In this document: piece after piece, positions 42,202-53,000 of the stretch
How the letters are laid out: each line of letters starts with the position of its first letter
How positions within the stretch are numbered: position 1 is the first letter of the stretch
Assembly: GCA_937928045.1 (NCBI GenBank)
Contig: CALFWO010000045.1
Location: 1 to 57,211, forward strand
DNA length: 57,211 nt
Source of the DNA: an uncultured Saprospiraceae bacterium
Lineage (GTDB): Bacteria; Bacteroidota; Bacteroidia; Chitinophagales; Saprospiraceae
Reading direction: 5' to 3'
Translations under genes and position numbers: made by a program
Notes under the pieces: model-generated
Told to the model about the DNA's origin: nothing
Databases searched by the model: none
The model's input: only the letters and a program-made list of their open reading frames with translations

Positions 42202-45200
42202 TTATTTTACCACTAGCTTAACTATTTGCTCTCCTTGATTCTGTCGTGCTTTGAGTATATAAATACCTGCTGGAATAGCGGTTAAATCCATTCTAAATTC
42301 TTTGCCAATAATTTTTTGTTCTGATATTATTCGACCATTTAAATCAATAAAAAAGAGATCGGTTTCTAAACTGGATTTACTATTAAGCAAACCAAATAAC
42401 TCACCGCTCACTGGATTCGGATAAACTTGTAAGCCAAAATTATCCGCTTTGATTTTAGCCGATTGAATTTCTGAATATTCAAATTGTCCATTCAGATCAT
42501 TTTGTCTTAGGCGGTAATAATATCTTATGCCTGGTCTAACATTTCTATCCAAGTATTCATAGTAATTAATCGACTGAAGATCTTCTGTTGCCTTTACCTC
42601 GCCAATTGTAATGAAGTCGGTATTGTTTTCTTCCCGTCGTTCTATTTCAAACCCAGCGTTCATATTTTCAGTTGCCGTTTTCCATTCCAACTGTATGGCT
42701 TCTTCCCGTTCAAAGGCCTGAAAGGACATTAACTCTACAGGAAGATTTTGTAGCTGACAAAAATCAAGTCTCCAAGTCGTAAGTTGTCCTCCATCTTGGT
42801 TAGCATTGTCATTAATTCTCAAAGTCCAATCTCCAGCTATTGGCAATCCATTAAATACTGAAAGTGGATCAACAGGTTTGTAGGTCCCACCTTGACCAAG
42901 TGGACTACAAGGGGCAGCTGATACAAAATCAGTAGCGTTATCATCGATACTTAAATTAAAATCGTCAAACGATCCACATACATCATCCCAAAGTAGTGCA
43001 ACGGGCGATCCACCAGGAGCAATTAATCGCACTGCTAAATCACCAACAAAAGTGTGGTCACCAATAATGTTTGAAATTACCAAACCATCTACCGTTCCAG
43101 GTCCTGTTACTGTAAGTACTGAATTAATTTCTGGCTGTCCACTTGAAGATATTGCCAAGGGTGTATTTTGAATAAAAGAAGCGTCGCAATTTACTGTTGT
43201 AAAATCACGAGTCGAAGACCATGGAGTTTCACCACAACCAGTCAGAGCTTTTACACGCCAATAATGAAGGGTAAGTCCTGCCAACGGCATTGCGACTGAA
43301 TAAGAAGTGGTTGTAACGGTTTCGTCAACAATTAAATTTGAAAAATTGGAATCATCAGCGACTTGCACATTATAAGTAATAGCATTCGACTTTGGAATCC
43401 ATGATAAAATTGGTAAAATATCCACATCTACCTCATTGTCTGACGGTAAATCTAAGGTCGTAGTACCGGCTGGTTCTTCAATAGTAAGAATGTAATCTTT
43501 AGTTCTGACTATCGGTCCATTTGATCCTTGTATTGAAAATGTGTAACTCCCTTCAGCTAGTCCAGAGGTGTTGTCTATATCAAAAGTTGTACTTGAACCT
43601 GCAGGAATAGAAGAACTTGCAAAATTAATAGTGGTACTTCCAGGTAAATTTATTGCAGTGAGCGCAATATTTCCAGTAAATCCAGCTACAACAGTTGAGG
43701 TTATGGACACATTGGATTCGATATCTCCTGCGCAAATAGATGTTGTTGGATTAGGAAGATCTATCAAGAATGTTGGTCCTGTAGCCAATTGAATTTCAAA
43801 ATCTGAAGCAGAAATATTATAAAAGATATTGTCCGAACATCGAACTTGAACTCTTGCAGTTGTCGTAATTCCTGATGGGACTGTAATACTTGTAGATCCA
43901 TTATTAGAAACGTTACTTGCTAATGTGGTTGGATAAGTTAATCCACCGTCATAAGAAAGTAGAATATCTACATTGGCGCAAGATACAGGAGCCATATCAG
44001 TTCCAGCGACATCCCAAGTGATGGTTGCGGGCTCTGCTTCAATCCAAATTGTTCCAGCGGCACTAGGGGAAAGTACTTCAAATGGTCCATTAGCGGCTGT
44101 TGTGATTATCATTTGATCTTCATCCGTACATGAAATGCTATTGGTACTATTGTCCCTTGCGGTTATTCTAAATTCCATAGTTCTTTGAACTGAAGGTAAT
44201 ACTTCCCAAGTGGGTGTAGCACCTGCGATTACATCCGGTAAATTCGGTAGGTAGCGACCGATATCTGTTGAAGGCGGAAATGATCGAAAATTTGGACCTA
44301 ATAGATTTGTTGATTGAGGAGGAATGGCTTCTGCCAACTCATTATCAAATTGCTCCCAAGTGAATGTCAAAGGATCATTTTCTGGATCCGATGCAGTAGC
44401 TTCTAAAAGTAAAGGAGTAGAATGTGGAACAGTTACATCCGGTCCGGCTGACACCGTCGGAGCTGTATTAGAACTTGGAATTATAGCCGCACAAGTTGTT
44501 GCTAACATTCTTGAGGCCATTTGTTGTATACTAATGGCATGGAAATAATAATCGGGAACGTTCTGAATTTGATTAATACAGTTTGATGTCACATAACTCA
44601 TTAAGGTTGTTCCTGCACCAGGTTCCATAGCACTTGTAGAAGATCTTTGACACTCTTCTCCTTGGGTATGACCAGCTCCAAATTGATGACCAATTTCATG
44701 CGCCCATACTTTTAAAAATCGTGGCTGAGTAATTCCAAATGCACTTGCTCTTGTTACACCTCTTGCTTTACTTGCGGAGCAAAGCGAATTTAATGATGCT
44801 ACGCCACTGCTTCCGCCGCTGTTACCCATTACATGACCAATATCATAATTTGCATTACCAATAACTGCATCAATATTAGTAACATTCTCGCCCAACATAG
44901 CTATTGCGTCATCATTGCTGTAAGGGTCATTTGCACCATCATAGTAGAAGATATCAGACAAGTTTGCTATTAGAATGAATCTGGCCGTGACATCTCGTTC
45001 ATACCAACCATTAATTTGATTGATACTCGTAACAATGTGCGCGTTCACTATTGCATCGTCGGCAGCAGTCCCATTTACTGAAGCCCCAAGAGTTGAAGTC
45101 GCATATTCTCCAGTGACGGCAATGGCAAGCCTATATGTTCTCAATTGACAATCACCGGCTCTTGATGATTCGAGATATTCCATAGATTCCTCTATTTTTT

Positions 45201-45747
45201 CGTCAATTGTTCCACATTCAAATGGTTGTGAATTTCTTGGTAGGTCCTTTTCATAGTAAGATATATAATGCTGAGTATCTCCCTTGGCGTAAGGCTTAAG
45301 AAATGCATTTCCCTCCGGCAAATGAATCATGGCATTTAATCCGTTGACTGTCCAGTCAAGTCTGATCCGTTTATTGCGGTCATTGAGCCCATAGCCATAA
45401 TAGGTCTTGGTTGAAGGATATTTTGCAGCAAGAGCTGGTTCCATCATTGAATATTCAACTAAATGAAAACGCTCACTTTTACCATCCGGCAATAGAATTT
45501 CAAATGGTTCTGATTTTATTGTTCCAGAATTTGATTCTAAAGGAACGCTGCTCAAGATTAATTTCAATTTATCCTGATTAAGAATCAAAGTTTGATAATT
45601 ACTGGGATGAACAATCCGTTGGGATGTTTTCCTCGCATCTGAAAAAGATGATTCATCAAATTTAGAAAGCGGAGAATCAATGTTTTGAGCGATTAAATTT
45701 GAAACAAAAGTTAAGCACAAGCAAATAGAAAGGAATCTTGCCATCAT
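42202..45747 (-). CDS. T9SS-secreted metzincin (reprolysin-like) metalloprotease with P domain
   Basis: The 1181-residue protein has a signal peptide (1-20), a propeptide-like region (about 30-195) and a zinc protease domain (about 200-420). The full metzincin motif HEIGHQFGAGH (H350, E351, H354, H360) is present, and the Met-turn is probably LMSYV (382-386). Ig-like and Fn3-like modules follow (about 425-850), then a proprotein-convertase P domain (about 853-998) and a T9SS sorting domain (about 1105-1181, LQVYPNPVSGE). It should be a secreted protease for external proteins. It is divergent from the alginate-type PUL across a 544-base region and has its own terminator. Confidence 0.93.
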   Translation of the reverse strand: MMARFLSICLCLTFVSNLIAQNIDSPLSKFDESSFSDARKTSQRIVHPSNYQTLILNQDKLKLILSSVPLESNSGTIKSEPFEILLPDGKSERFHLVEYSMMEPALAAKYPSTKTYYGYGLNDRNKRIRLDWTVNGLNAMIHLPEGNAFLKPYAKGDTQHYISYYEKDLPRNSQPFECGTIDEKIEESMEYLESSRAGDCQLRTYRLAIAVTGEYATSTLGASVNGTAADDAIVNAHIVTSINQINGWYERDVTARFILIANLSDIFYYDGANDPYSNDDAIAMLGENVTNIDAVIGNANYDIGHVMGNSGGSSGVASLNSLCSASKARGVTRASAFGITQPRFLKVWAHEIGHQFGAGHTQGEECQRSSTSAMEPGAGTTLMSYVTSNCINQIQNVPDYYFHAISIQQMASRMLATTCAAIIPSSNTAPTVSAGPDVTVPHSTPLLLEATASDPENDPLTFTWEQFDNELAEAIPPQSTNLLGPNFRSFPPSTDIGRYLPNLPDVIAGATPTWEVLPSVQRTMEFRITARDNSTNSISCTDEDQMIITTAANGPFEVLSPSAAGTIWIEAEPATITWDVAGTDMAPVSCANVDILLSYDGGLTYPTTLASNVSNNGSTSITVPSGITTTARVQVRCSDNIFYNISASDFEIQLATGPTFLIDLPNPTTSICAGDIESNVSITSTVVAGFTGNIALTAINLPGSTTINFASSSIPAGSSTTFDIDNTSGLAEGSYTFSIQGSNGPIVRTKDYILTIEEPAGTTTLDLPSDNEVDVDILPILSWIPKSNAITYNVQVADDSNFSNLIVDETVTTTSYSVAMPLAGLTLHYWRVKALTGCGETPWSSTRDFTTVNCDASFIQNTPLAISSSGQPEINSVLTVTGPGTVDGLVISNIIGDHTFVGDLAVRLIAPGGSPVALLWDDVCGSFDDFNLSIDDNATDFVSAAPCSPLGQGGTYKPVDPLSVFNGLPIAGDWTLRINDNANQDGGQLTTWRLDFCQLQNLPVELMSFQAFEREEAIQLEWKTATENMNAGFEIERREENNTDFITIGEVKATEDLQSINYYEYLDRNVRPGIRYYYRLRQNDLNGQFEYSEIQSAKIKADNFGLQVYPNPVSGELFGLLNSKSSLETDLFFIDLNGRIISEQKIIGKEFRMDLTAIPAGIYILKARQNQGEQIVKLVVK

Positions 45748-46291
45748 TTGGTTATATGGTTTGCGGTAAAAAAGTGAATATATCAGAAATGCGTCAGACT
45801 ATAGCCAAAAAAATCCTAATTTCTTTAACATTGTTTAAGTAAATGGAAAATTCTGAATCTATTTGCTGCGTTGTAAATGGAGACCCCAAAAACGACAATT
45901 TGAGATCATTTTGTCAAGATCGAAAATGTTACCAATAGACTAAATCTGATCAAACACTTCTATTTCATCTTTCCTTGTTTTATATACCCATTGCCAATGT
46001 TTAAATAATCGCTTTTTATGATTCGCCATGGGAAAATTCAATTGTCGTCTAGAAATTTGACAATCAAATCATTTGTTGATTCACAAACCTGCCTATTTAT
46101 TCGTTTATCCAATCTAGAAGATAAATCACAAAAAAATCAAAATGTTTGGTCGTTTGATTTCTTCAACATATATTGGTCAACCAATTGCAGGTTGGGCAGT
46201 TCAGTAGTGAAATTTGCTTAAAAATGCAATTGATTTATCAAGACGGCACTAAATCTTAATCAAATTTTTATAAATGGTAAAAGTAACAAAC
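45748..46291. other. Divergent regulatory region between protease and PUL
   Basis: 544 bases without a credible gene; the 67-codon open frame at 46018-46221 is AT-rich noise that crosses the operator-like palindrome at 46172-46185. Start sites of both flanking units must lie here. Confidence 0.6.
46172..46185. promoter_or_regulatory. PUL operator candidate 1
   Basis: ATTGGTCAACCAAT is an inverted repeat ATTGGT-CA-ACCAAT, 106 bases before the PKD lipoprotein start. It is the exact reverse complement of the core of site 3 (54891-54906). Confidence 0.6.
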
Positions 46292-47359
46292 ATGAAAAAT
46301 GTATTAGCTAAAGCGAACAAGAGCATCTTTTTTACGATGTCCTTGTTTTTATCCCTCTTTGTAATCACTTCCTGTGGTAACGATGATGAAGGTACAGACC
46401 CAAATCCAACACCTGATCCATCTACTGTGGTTGCGAATTTCTCAGCTCAAGTTGATGCTGATAATTCTTTAACATATAATTTCACTAACAATTCTGTTGT
46501 TAATGGAATCGATGACAAAACTTTCACCTCAGCATGGGACTTTGGTGGAGATGGCTCATCAACTGATGAAAGTCCTTCACATACTTTTTCTGCTGAAGGA
46601 ACTTATACTGTAACAATGACTGTAACTGCAACTGATGGTGTAGAAGCTTCATCTTCGGAGGAAATCGTTGTGACGGCTCCAAAAAATAGATACGCAGTAA
46701 TAACTGATTTAGCTGATGATGATACGGGTGAGCTTAGACTGAATGTAGACTCCATTCAAAATGGTAGAGTTTCTTTCATGTATAGAGTTGCTGAAGGACC
46801 GGTGGATATGAGCATTGCGGATGGTTTTATCAACGTAACAGGTACTTCAACAAGTGGTAAAAATTCTATTGTTGAAATTCGATTGAAAGATGATGTACCT
46901 CACGAATTCCGTGAAGGAGCATCAGATGCAACAATTGCAGCTTCTACTTTTCCTGATGGTGTTGCTAACGAGTGGGTTGCTGTTGAGGTAAGTTGGTCTG
47001 CTGATGGAACAAATACTCCAACCTACACTGTGGTTATTGGAGGACAAACAATTGTTACTGATGCGCCAAGTACGACTAGAGATCCTAACGATGCAGATAT
47101 GGTTGCTGAGCATTTAGCAACTACAATCGATGGAGCTCATAACTTCCAATGGAAGTACAACTCAAATTCTTCTACTAGTGATGGCGTTTATCACGTAGAT
47201 GACATCGTAGTTTATTCTTCGGATTCTGGTTCTGAAACGGTTGTTTTCAGTGATAATTTCCAAGGAAGAGTTGCTGGTGATGATTTGAATCCAACAGTAA
47301 ATCTTGATTCTCCTTATCACGAAAATTGTTCTGAAGCTACAGTTGGTGAAGATCAATAG
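46292..47359 (+). CDS. PKD-domain lipoprotein of the alginate-type PUL
   Basis: I choose ATG 46292 (MKNVLAKANKSIFF); the ATG at 46274 adds six residues. The 355-residue product has a lipoprotein signal (ITSCGNDD, C28), a short proline-rich spacer and a PKD domain (about 42-120, with AWDFGGDGSSTDESPSHTF and GTYTVTMTVTATD). The C-terminal beta-sandwich of about 225 residues looks like a laminin-G/concanavalin-type carbohydrate-binding fold (YAVITDLADDDTGELRL, HVDDIVVYSS). There are no catalytic motifs. By position and layout it is probably a surface glycan-binding protein. A terminator follows, so it can be transcribed alone. Confidence 0.8.
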   Translation: MKNVLAKANKSIFFTMSLFLSLFVITSCGNDDEGTDPNPTPDPSTVVANFSAQVDADNSLTYNFTNNSVVNGIDDKTFTSAWDFGGDGSSTDESPSHTFSAEGTYTVTMTVTATDGVEASSSEEIVVTAPKNRYAVITDLADDDTGELRLNVDSIQNGRVSFMYRVAEGPVDMSIADGFINVTGTSTSGKNSIVEIRLKDDVPHEFREGASDATIAASTFPDGVANEWVAVEVSWSADGTNTPTYTVVIGGQTIVTDAPSTTRDPNDADMVAEHLATTIDGAHNFQWKYNSNSSTSDGVYHVDDIVVYSSDSGSETVVFSDNFQGRVAGDDLNPTVNLDSPYHENCSEATVGEDQ

Positions 47360-47384
47360 TCTTTCCAACTCTGTAAACAATTGA

Positions 47385-47419
47385 AAAAGAGGAATACCTG
47401 TACTAGGTATTCCTCTTTT
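47385..47419 (+). terminator. Intrinsic terminator after the PKD lipoprotein gene
   Basis: AAAAGAGGAATACCT (47385-47399) pairs with AGGTATTCCTCTTTT (47405-47419) around GTACT. It separates the lipoprotein from the next PUL gene. Confidence 0.88.
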
Positions 47420-47457
47420 CTTTTGGAGTTTGCGCTAATACTTATTCTTTCTATTGT

Positions 47458-47512
47458 CGTTAATATCATGTAAATTTATTAACGTTAGTTTGATCAGTTG
47501 ATTAGTTGATTA
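47458..47512 (+). promoter_or_regulatory. Inverted and direct repeats before the beta-helix gene
   Basis: CGTTAATA (47458-47465) and TATTAACG (47477-47484) form a perfect 8-base inverted repeat with an 11-base spacer. Two direct GTTGATTA copies follow at about 47497-47511, just before the start at 47524. This differs from the ATTGG-N4-CCAAT sites of the other PUL units, so control may differ. Low-confidence regulatory call. Confidence 0.4.
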
Positions 47513-47523
47513 GTTTATGATGT

Positions 47524-49710
47524 ATGATTACTAGATTTTTATCTCTATTATTTTTGTTGATTTTAGTTAGCCATCTTTCTTTTGGGCAGAATTCTTCAGA
47601 CTTGGTTTATTTAAATCAAGGTGCATTAAGTTATGTTCCTTTTCCAATGTTGGGGCAAACAAATGCGGTCAATGTAATCCCAGATTTTTCATTTGCTGGT
47701 TATAAAGGAGGAGGTGTGTCGCTTCCGACGAATATTCCAATTAAAGCCATTGTTACTCCAGAAGATGGTGATGATACGCAAAGGATTCAACTAGCTATTA
47801 AGGATGTCGAAGCATTAGAACCTGATCAAAATGGCTTCAGAGGGGTCGTTCTACTAAAAGCAGGACATTATAGTTTGAATAACATTTTGGCAATTAGAGC
47901 TTCAGGTGTAATTGTAAGAGGTGAAGGTCAAGATATGAATGGAACGGTACTTCATGCCAATCCCAGAGTAGAACACAGTGTAATCAACATATTAGGCTCA
48001 AGCGGCATAACTGTAGATGTCGAATCTGAACAAGAAATAATTTCAGAATATGTACCAGTAGGCTCTTATTCTTTTTTAGTTGAAGATGCCTCAGATTTTG
48101 TTGTTGGAGAAAAAATAGTAGTCACTAAAAAGCCGAATCAATTTTGGATTGATGAATTAGGCATGGACCAGCAAACACTTTGCGCGGGCGATGCAGATTG
48201 CGTTGGTTGGACACCAAGCGCATATACCATTAATCACGAAAGACAAATTACTGCTATTTCTGGAGACTCCATTTCTATAAATATTCCAATAGTTGATGTC
48301 ATTCAAAAAGAGTTTGGCGGAGGTGCAATTTCTAAAATAAAAACGACTGGACGTATTAATCAGTGTGGAATTGAAAATATGAGAATCCAATCTTTTTATG
48401 AAAACAATGTTGATGAGTCTCATGCGTGGACAGCAATAAGACTCAAGGATTCTGAACATAGCTGGGTAAAACAAGTCACTGGGCAATATTTAGCATATAG
48501 TACTGTAAATATTGAAAGTGCGAATTTTATAACAGTTCAAGATTGCGCTTTTATTGAACCGAAGTCAAAAATTACGGGAGGCAGAAGGTACTCTTTCGCA
48601 ATACAAGAAGGTCTGGGAAATCTTTTTCAAAGATGTTATACCACCGACGGGCGACATGATTTTGTAACTGGATCGAGGGTTACTGGTCCAAATGTATTTT
48701 TAGATGGTTTGGCAGAAAGGGCTAACTCAGATGTTGGTCCTCACCATAGATGGGCCACAGGAACACTTTTCGACAATATTAAAGCTGGTTCAACTCGCGT
48801 TTGGAATCGAGGAAGTTCAGGAACCGGACATGGTTGGTCTGGAGCTCAAACGATGTTCTGGAATATTGAATCATACAATGGAGAGTTTCGAGTAGATAGT
48901 CCGCATGGCTCCATTAATTGGGGAATCGGCTGTATTGGATCTAATCAGACTGGCGATGGTTATTGGGAAAGTTGGAATAATCATGTTCAGCCCCGAAGTT
49001 TATATATCCAGCAATTGGCTGATCGATTAGGCACCTCCGCAATTGATAATGTAATTTTAACAGCTCAGCATTCAGGTAATATTTATGAATTGCTTTCAAA
49101 CTGGAAGGGTGAAGGAAATATATCTAATGGTGGTTTCAGCGGGGATATACCTGATGTTAGTTTCACCTTTCCAACTGACGAAATTGATGTTTCTATTTGG
49201 GAGGGAGGTGAGATTTTAGTAGAGGCTAAGGATAATGATGGAGCTATTATAAATGTGAAGCTTCTTATCAATGGTGAGCCACTAGCTGAAGATTCAGTAT
49301 CTCCATATTCATTTACCAATCTAAAAGATCCCATTCAAAGCCTTTCTCATGAAGTTCATTTTCTCCAAGCGATTGCTACAGATAATGATGGAAACACTAA
49401 TTCTGCTAGGATAACTATTATTGGAGGTGATCCTCCACTTGAGCCTGAAGAAGAAGAAGAGGAAGATCTACCAAAAGATATAAGCATATTTCCAAATCCG
49501 GTAACAACAGGTGTATTCACGATACAGATGAATAAGATGGGAATATATACTATTAGGATTTTCGATATGAATGGATTGTTGATCAATCAAAAATCGTTTG
49601 AAGGAACAAATTACCAATTTCAAGAAACGAGTCTTCAGGATGGAATGTATTATTTGGAAATCTTAGATGCTGAAGAGATTCTTTTTCAGAATAAGCTTGT
49701 CATTCTCTAA
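47524..49710 (+). CDS. T9SS-secreted right-handed beta-helix protein (pectate-lyase-like) of the PUL
   Basis: The 728-residue product has a signal peptide (1-22) and a long right-handed beta-helix region (about 60-545). The region starts with a pectate-lyase-3-like DDTQRIQLAIKDV and GVVLLKAGHYSL, and contains the distinctive FQRCYTTDGRHDFVTGS and GPHHRWATGTLFDNI blocks. A bacterial Ig-like domain (about 550-635, DNDGAIINVKLLING), an acidic E-rich linker (about 640-648) and a T9SS sorting domain (about 653-728, ISIFPNPVTTG) follow. I could not place it in a known polysaccharide lyase family. It may be a lyase, epimerase or binding protein for the same uronate polymer as the PL7 protein. Conserved H and R residues in GRHDF and GPHHR are candidate active-site residues. 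Confidence 0.8.
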   Translation: MITRFLSLLFLLILVSHLSFGQNSSDLVYLNQGALSYVPFPMLGQTNAVNVIPDFSFAGYKGGGVSLPTNIPIKAIVTPEDGDDTQRIQLAIKDVEALEPDQNGFRGVVLLKAGHYSLNNILAIRASGVIVRGEGQDMNGTVLHANPRVEHSVINILGSSGITVDVESEQEIISEYVPVGSYSFLVEDASDFVVGEKIVVTKKPNQFWIDELGMDQQTLCAGDADCVGWTPSAYTINHERQITAISGDSISINIPIVDVIQKEFGGGAISKIKTTGRINQCGIENMRIQSFYENNVDESHAWTAIRLKDSEHSWVKQVTGQYLAYSTVNIESANFITVQDCAFIEPKSKITGGRRYSFAIQEGLGNLFQRCYTTDGRHDFVTGSRVTGPNVFLDGLAERANSDVGPHHRWATGTLFDNIKAGSTRVWNRGSSGTGHGWSGAQTMFWNIESYNGEFRVDSPHGSINWGIGCIGSNQTGDGYWESWNNHVQPRSLYIQQLADRLGTSAIDNVILTAQHSGNIYELLSNWKGEGNISNGGFSGDIPDVSFTFPTDEIDVSIWEGGEILVEAKDNDGAIINVKLLINGEPLAEDSVSPYSFTNLKDPIQSLSHEVHFLQAIATDNDGNTNSARITIIGGDPPLEPEEEEEEDLPKDISIFPNPVTTGVFTIQMNKMGIYTIRIFDMNGLLINQKSFEGTNYQFQETSLQDGMYYLEILDAEEILFQNKLVIL

Positions 49711-49821
49711 TTAGTAAGCTTTTAATTTACTTTAGTTATTCAACTAATACATATCAGGGCTGTAAATCAGAGTTTTTTGTCTTTTTTTTAGGATTTTTCT
49801 TTAAAAATATTGGTTAACAGT

Positions 49822-49839
49822 AAATTGGTTAGCCAATTT
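49822..49839. promoter_or_regulatory. PUL operator candidate 2
   Basis: AAATTGG-TTAG-CCAATTT is a perfect 7-base inverted repeat with a 4-base centre, 165 bases before the SusC start. Another half-like TATTGGTTAAC lies just upstream (about 49809-49819). Confidence 0.6.
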
Positions 49840-50004
49840 TAATTAATTTCGGACCGCAATCTATTAACCATTAAAACGTAAAAGCCATTTGATTTCAGTA
49901 ATATTTTGTGCAGTCCATACAAGCAGTCAGTTTTGTGCGCAGAACATTAAAGAATCTATTGCAATGGTTGAGTCAAGAAGTTTTTATTTAAAAAATCAAT
50001 ATAA

Positions 50005-53000
50005 ATGAAATACCTAATCAAAAATTTAACTAATCATTTAATTAAAGCGAAAGGGCTATTTATTGCCCTCATTTGCTTTTGTTCCTTCAACAGTGCAGCT
50101 CAGCAACTTGTTACTGGAAAAGTAATAGATGAATCAGGCGAGGCGCTGATTGGAGTTACGGTCATTGTTAAGGGAACGGATGTCGGAACAATTACTGATT
50201 TCGATGGGAATTATAGTATTGAAGCAGCATCAGATGCTGTATTAGAACTATCTTATATCGGCTATAAATCGACAACTGTAGCCGTTAATGGGCAATCTAG
50301 TATAAATGTTACGCTAGGGGTCGATGCAAAGATACTGGACGAGGTTGTTGTAATCGGATACGGTAGTGTACAGAAAAGTGATGTTACCGGTAGTGTCTCA
50401 TCGGTTAAATCTGAGGAAATACAAGCTTTTCCAGTTTTAAATGCTGGTCAAGCGCTTCAAGGACGAGCGGCTGGTGTTGTCGTACAAACACAGAATGGAG
50501 GTGAGCCTGGAGCAGACATTTCGATTCGAGTTAGAGGTAGTTCATCTCTTAACGCAAGCAGTGATCCACTAGTAGTTGTTGATGGATTCGTGGGTGCTGC
50601 CTTTCCGCAACAAAATGATATAGAATCAATTGAGATATTGAAAGATGCATCTGCAACAGCGATTTATGGATCAAGAGGATCTGGTGGAGTGATCTTGGTT
50701 ACTACGAAAAAGGGTAAATCAGGAAAAGCGACTGTTGAAATCAATTCAACTTTTTCTTCGCAGCAAACTACCAACAGATTAGACTTATTGGATGCTAATG
50801 GATTTGCTCAGTATCAAAATATGATTCGTTCAAATGCTGGAGATGCTCCATATGCTCAGGGGTCAGAAAACACTGACTGGCAAGATGAAATATACAGAAG
50901 TGGAAATACTCAGAATCATCAAATGTCTGTTTCGGGAGGTAGTGATAATGTGAATTATTATATCTCTGGAACATACTTCGATCAAGAAGGAATAGTTATC
51001 AATTCGGACTTCAATAAACTACAGTTTTTGGCAAATGTAGATGCCAAGGTTGGTAAGAAATTGAAAATTGGAATGAATAGCATCGCTAGTCGAAGTGAGC
51101 AAAATGGTGTTTCCACACAGTCTACAGGAAGTGATGCAATTGGTTCAGTAAATGGAGGTGGTGATGATGTTGTTGCTCTGGCATTTAGGTTTTCTCCTGA
51201 TGTCGGAAGACTTAATGACGCAGGAAATTTTTCTCAGAATACTGTAGGTGATGATATAGAAAATCCATGGGCAGTAGCGACCCAAATTACTAATGAAACG
51301 AAGACTGATAATTCAAGAACTAATCTTTACGCTGATTTTGAAATTATAAAGGGTCTTAATTTTAAAACCACGCTAGGATACCGAACTCAGAATAGTACTG
51401 AAGGGTATTTCAAGCCTCAAACTTTTCAACTTTCTGCTGGAGGTGCGTTTTTGGAAAGCGTAAAAAGAACAAGAATTCTAAATGAGAATTACTTAACTTA
51501 TACAAGACCAATAGGACTAGGAAACATTACCGCAACAGCGGGTCATTCTTATCAAAAAAGTACCACTGAAGGATTTGAAGCTGGTGCTAGAGAACTATTG
51601 ACTGATGCCTTTTCTTGGTACAATTTAGAAGCGGGTCAGATTGATCAAAGATCCATTGATTCTCGTTTTTCAGAATCTGAAATCGAGTCGATCTTTGGAC
51701 GTGTTAATTTTGATTGGGATAACAAGTATTTACTTACGGCTACGGTTAGAAGAGATGGAGCATCCAACTTTGCAGCAAACAATAAATATGCTGTTTTCCC
51801 ATCGGTTGCAGCTGGTTGGAAAATTTCTAATGAAAATTTCTTGGCAGACAACAATACCATTTCTAATCTTAAATTGAGAATAAGTTATGGATTAACTGGA
51901 AATCAAGCTATTGGACCATATGAATCTTTAGCTACCTATCGTGTTCAAGAACCTTCAGAAGTTGATGGAGAATTTGGTGTTGATTTAGCACGTGAAGCAA
52001 ATCCTGATCTAAAGTGGGAAACCTCTACCCAGACAAATTTTGGTTTGGATGTAGGTTTATTTGAGAATAGAATTTCGCTAAGCGCTGATCTCTATAATAT
52101 AGATACTGAAGATTTACTTGCTATAGATAGAGCATCAAATTTTTACTTAGGTACAACCGATTTAAATGTGCTTAGAAATGTTGGTGAAATCAACAACAGA
52201 GGAGTTGAATTATCATTGACATCTAACAATATTAATAATAATGGTTTTAAATGGTCAACGAATTTTAACTATGCTTTGAATAGAAGTGAAGTTGTTAATT
52301 TATCTTCAGGTTCAGAAATAATAGGAAGCGGCGCACCAGGTTATTTTTCAGGAGCGACTACCTATATTTTAAGAGAAGGTGAACCAATAGGACTTTTCTG
52401 GGGTTTAGATTACCAAGGTGTTTATCAAGGAGGGGCAATTCCTGATGGTACAGCTCTAGCAGCTGTTTCATTTGATTCTGACGGAGATCCTATTCCTGGT
52501 GAGCCATTGTTTGCAGAAGTAGCAGATGAGGAAGGTAATTTCGATGGATTGATTGATGATAATGACAGACAAATAATAGGTGATCCAAATCCTGATTTTA
52601 CATTTGGTATTGGAAATACGTTATCGTATAAAAACTTTGATCTTAATATATTCTTCCAAGGGGCAGTAGGAGGAGATATTTACAACCTTACTGCAGTACA
52701 ATTGTACAATGGAGATAGCAATGGATTAACTGACGTATTGGATTCTTGGACACCTGATAATACTGATACCGATATTCCGAGAGCAGCTATTAGAGGAAGA
52801 GAGCGCTCGTCACGATTTGTTGAAAAAGGAAGTTATATGAGATTGAAGAATGTGGCACTTGGGTACAATTTGCCATCTAATATTCTACAAAATATTGGAT
52901 TCAGCTCTGTAAGATTGTCGGTAAGTGCACAAAACCTGCTTACATTTACTAACTATTCAGGTTTGGATCCAGAAGTTAGTTATTTTGGAAGTGGTGGAGA

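Noticed and set aside
46018-46221. A 67-codon open frame before the PUL
   Set aside because: The composition is AT-rich intergenic, it has no recognisable protein features, and it overlaps the operator-like palindrome.
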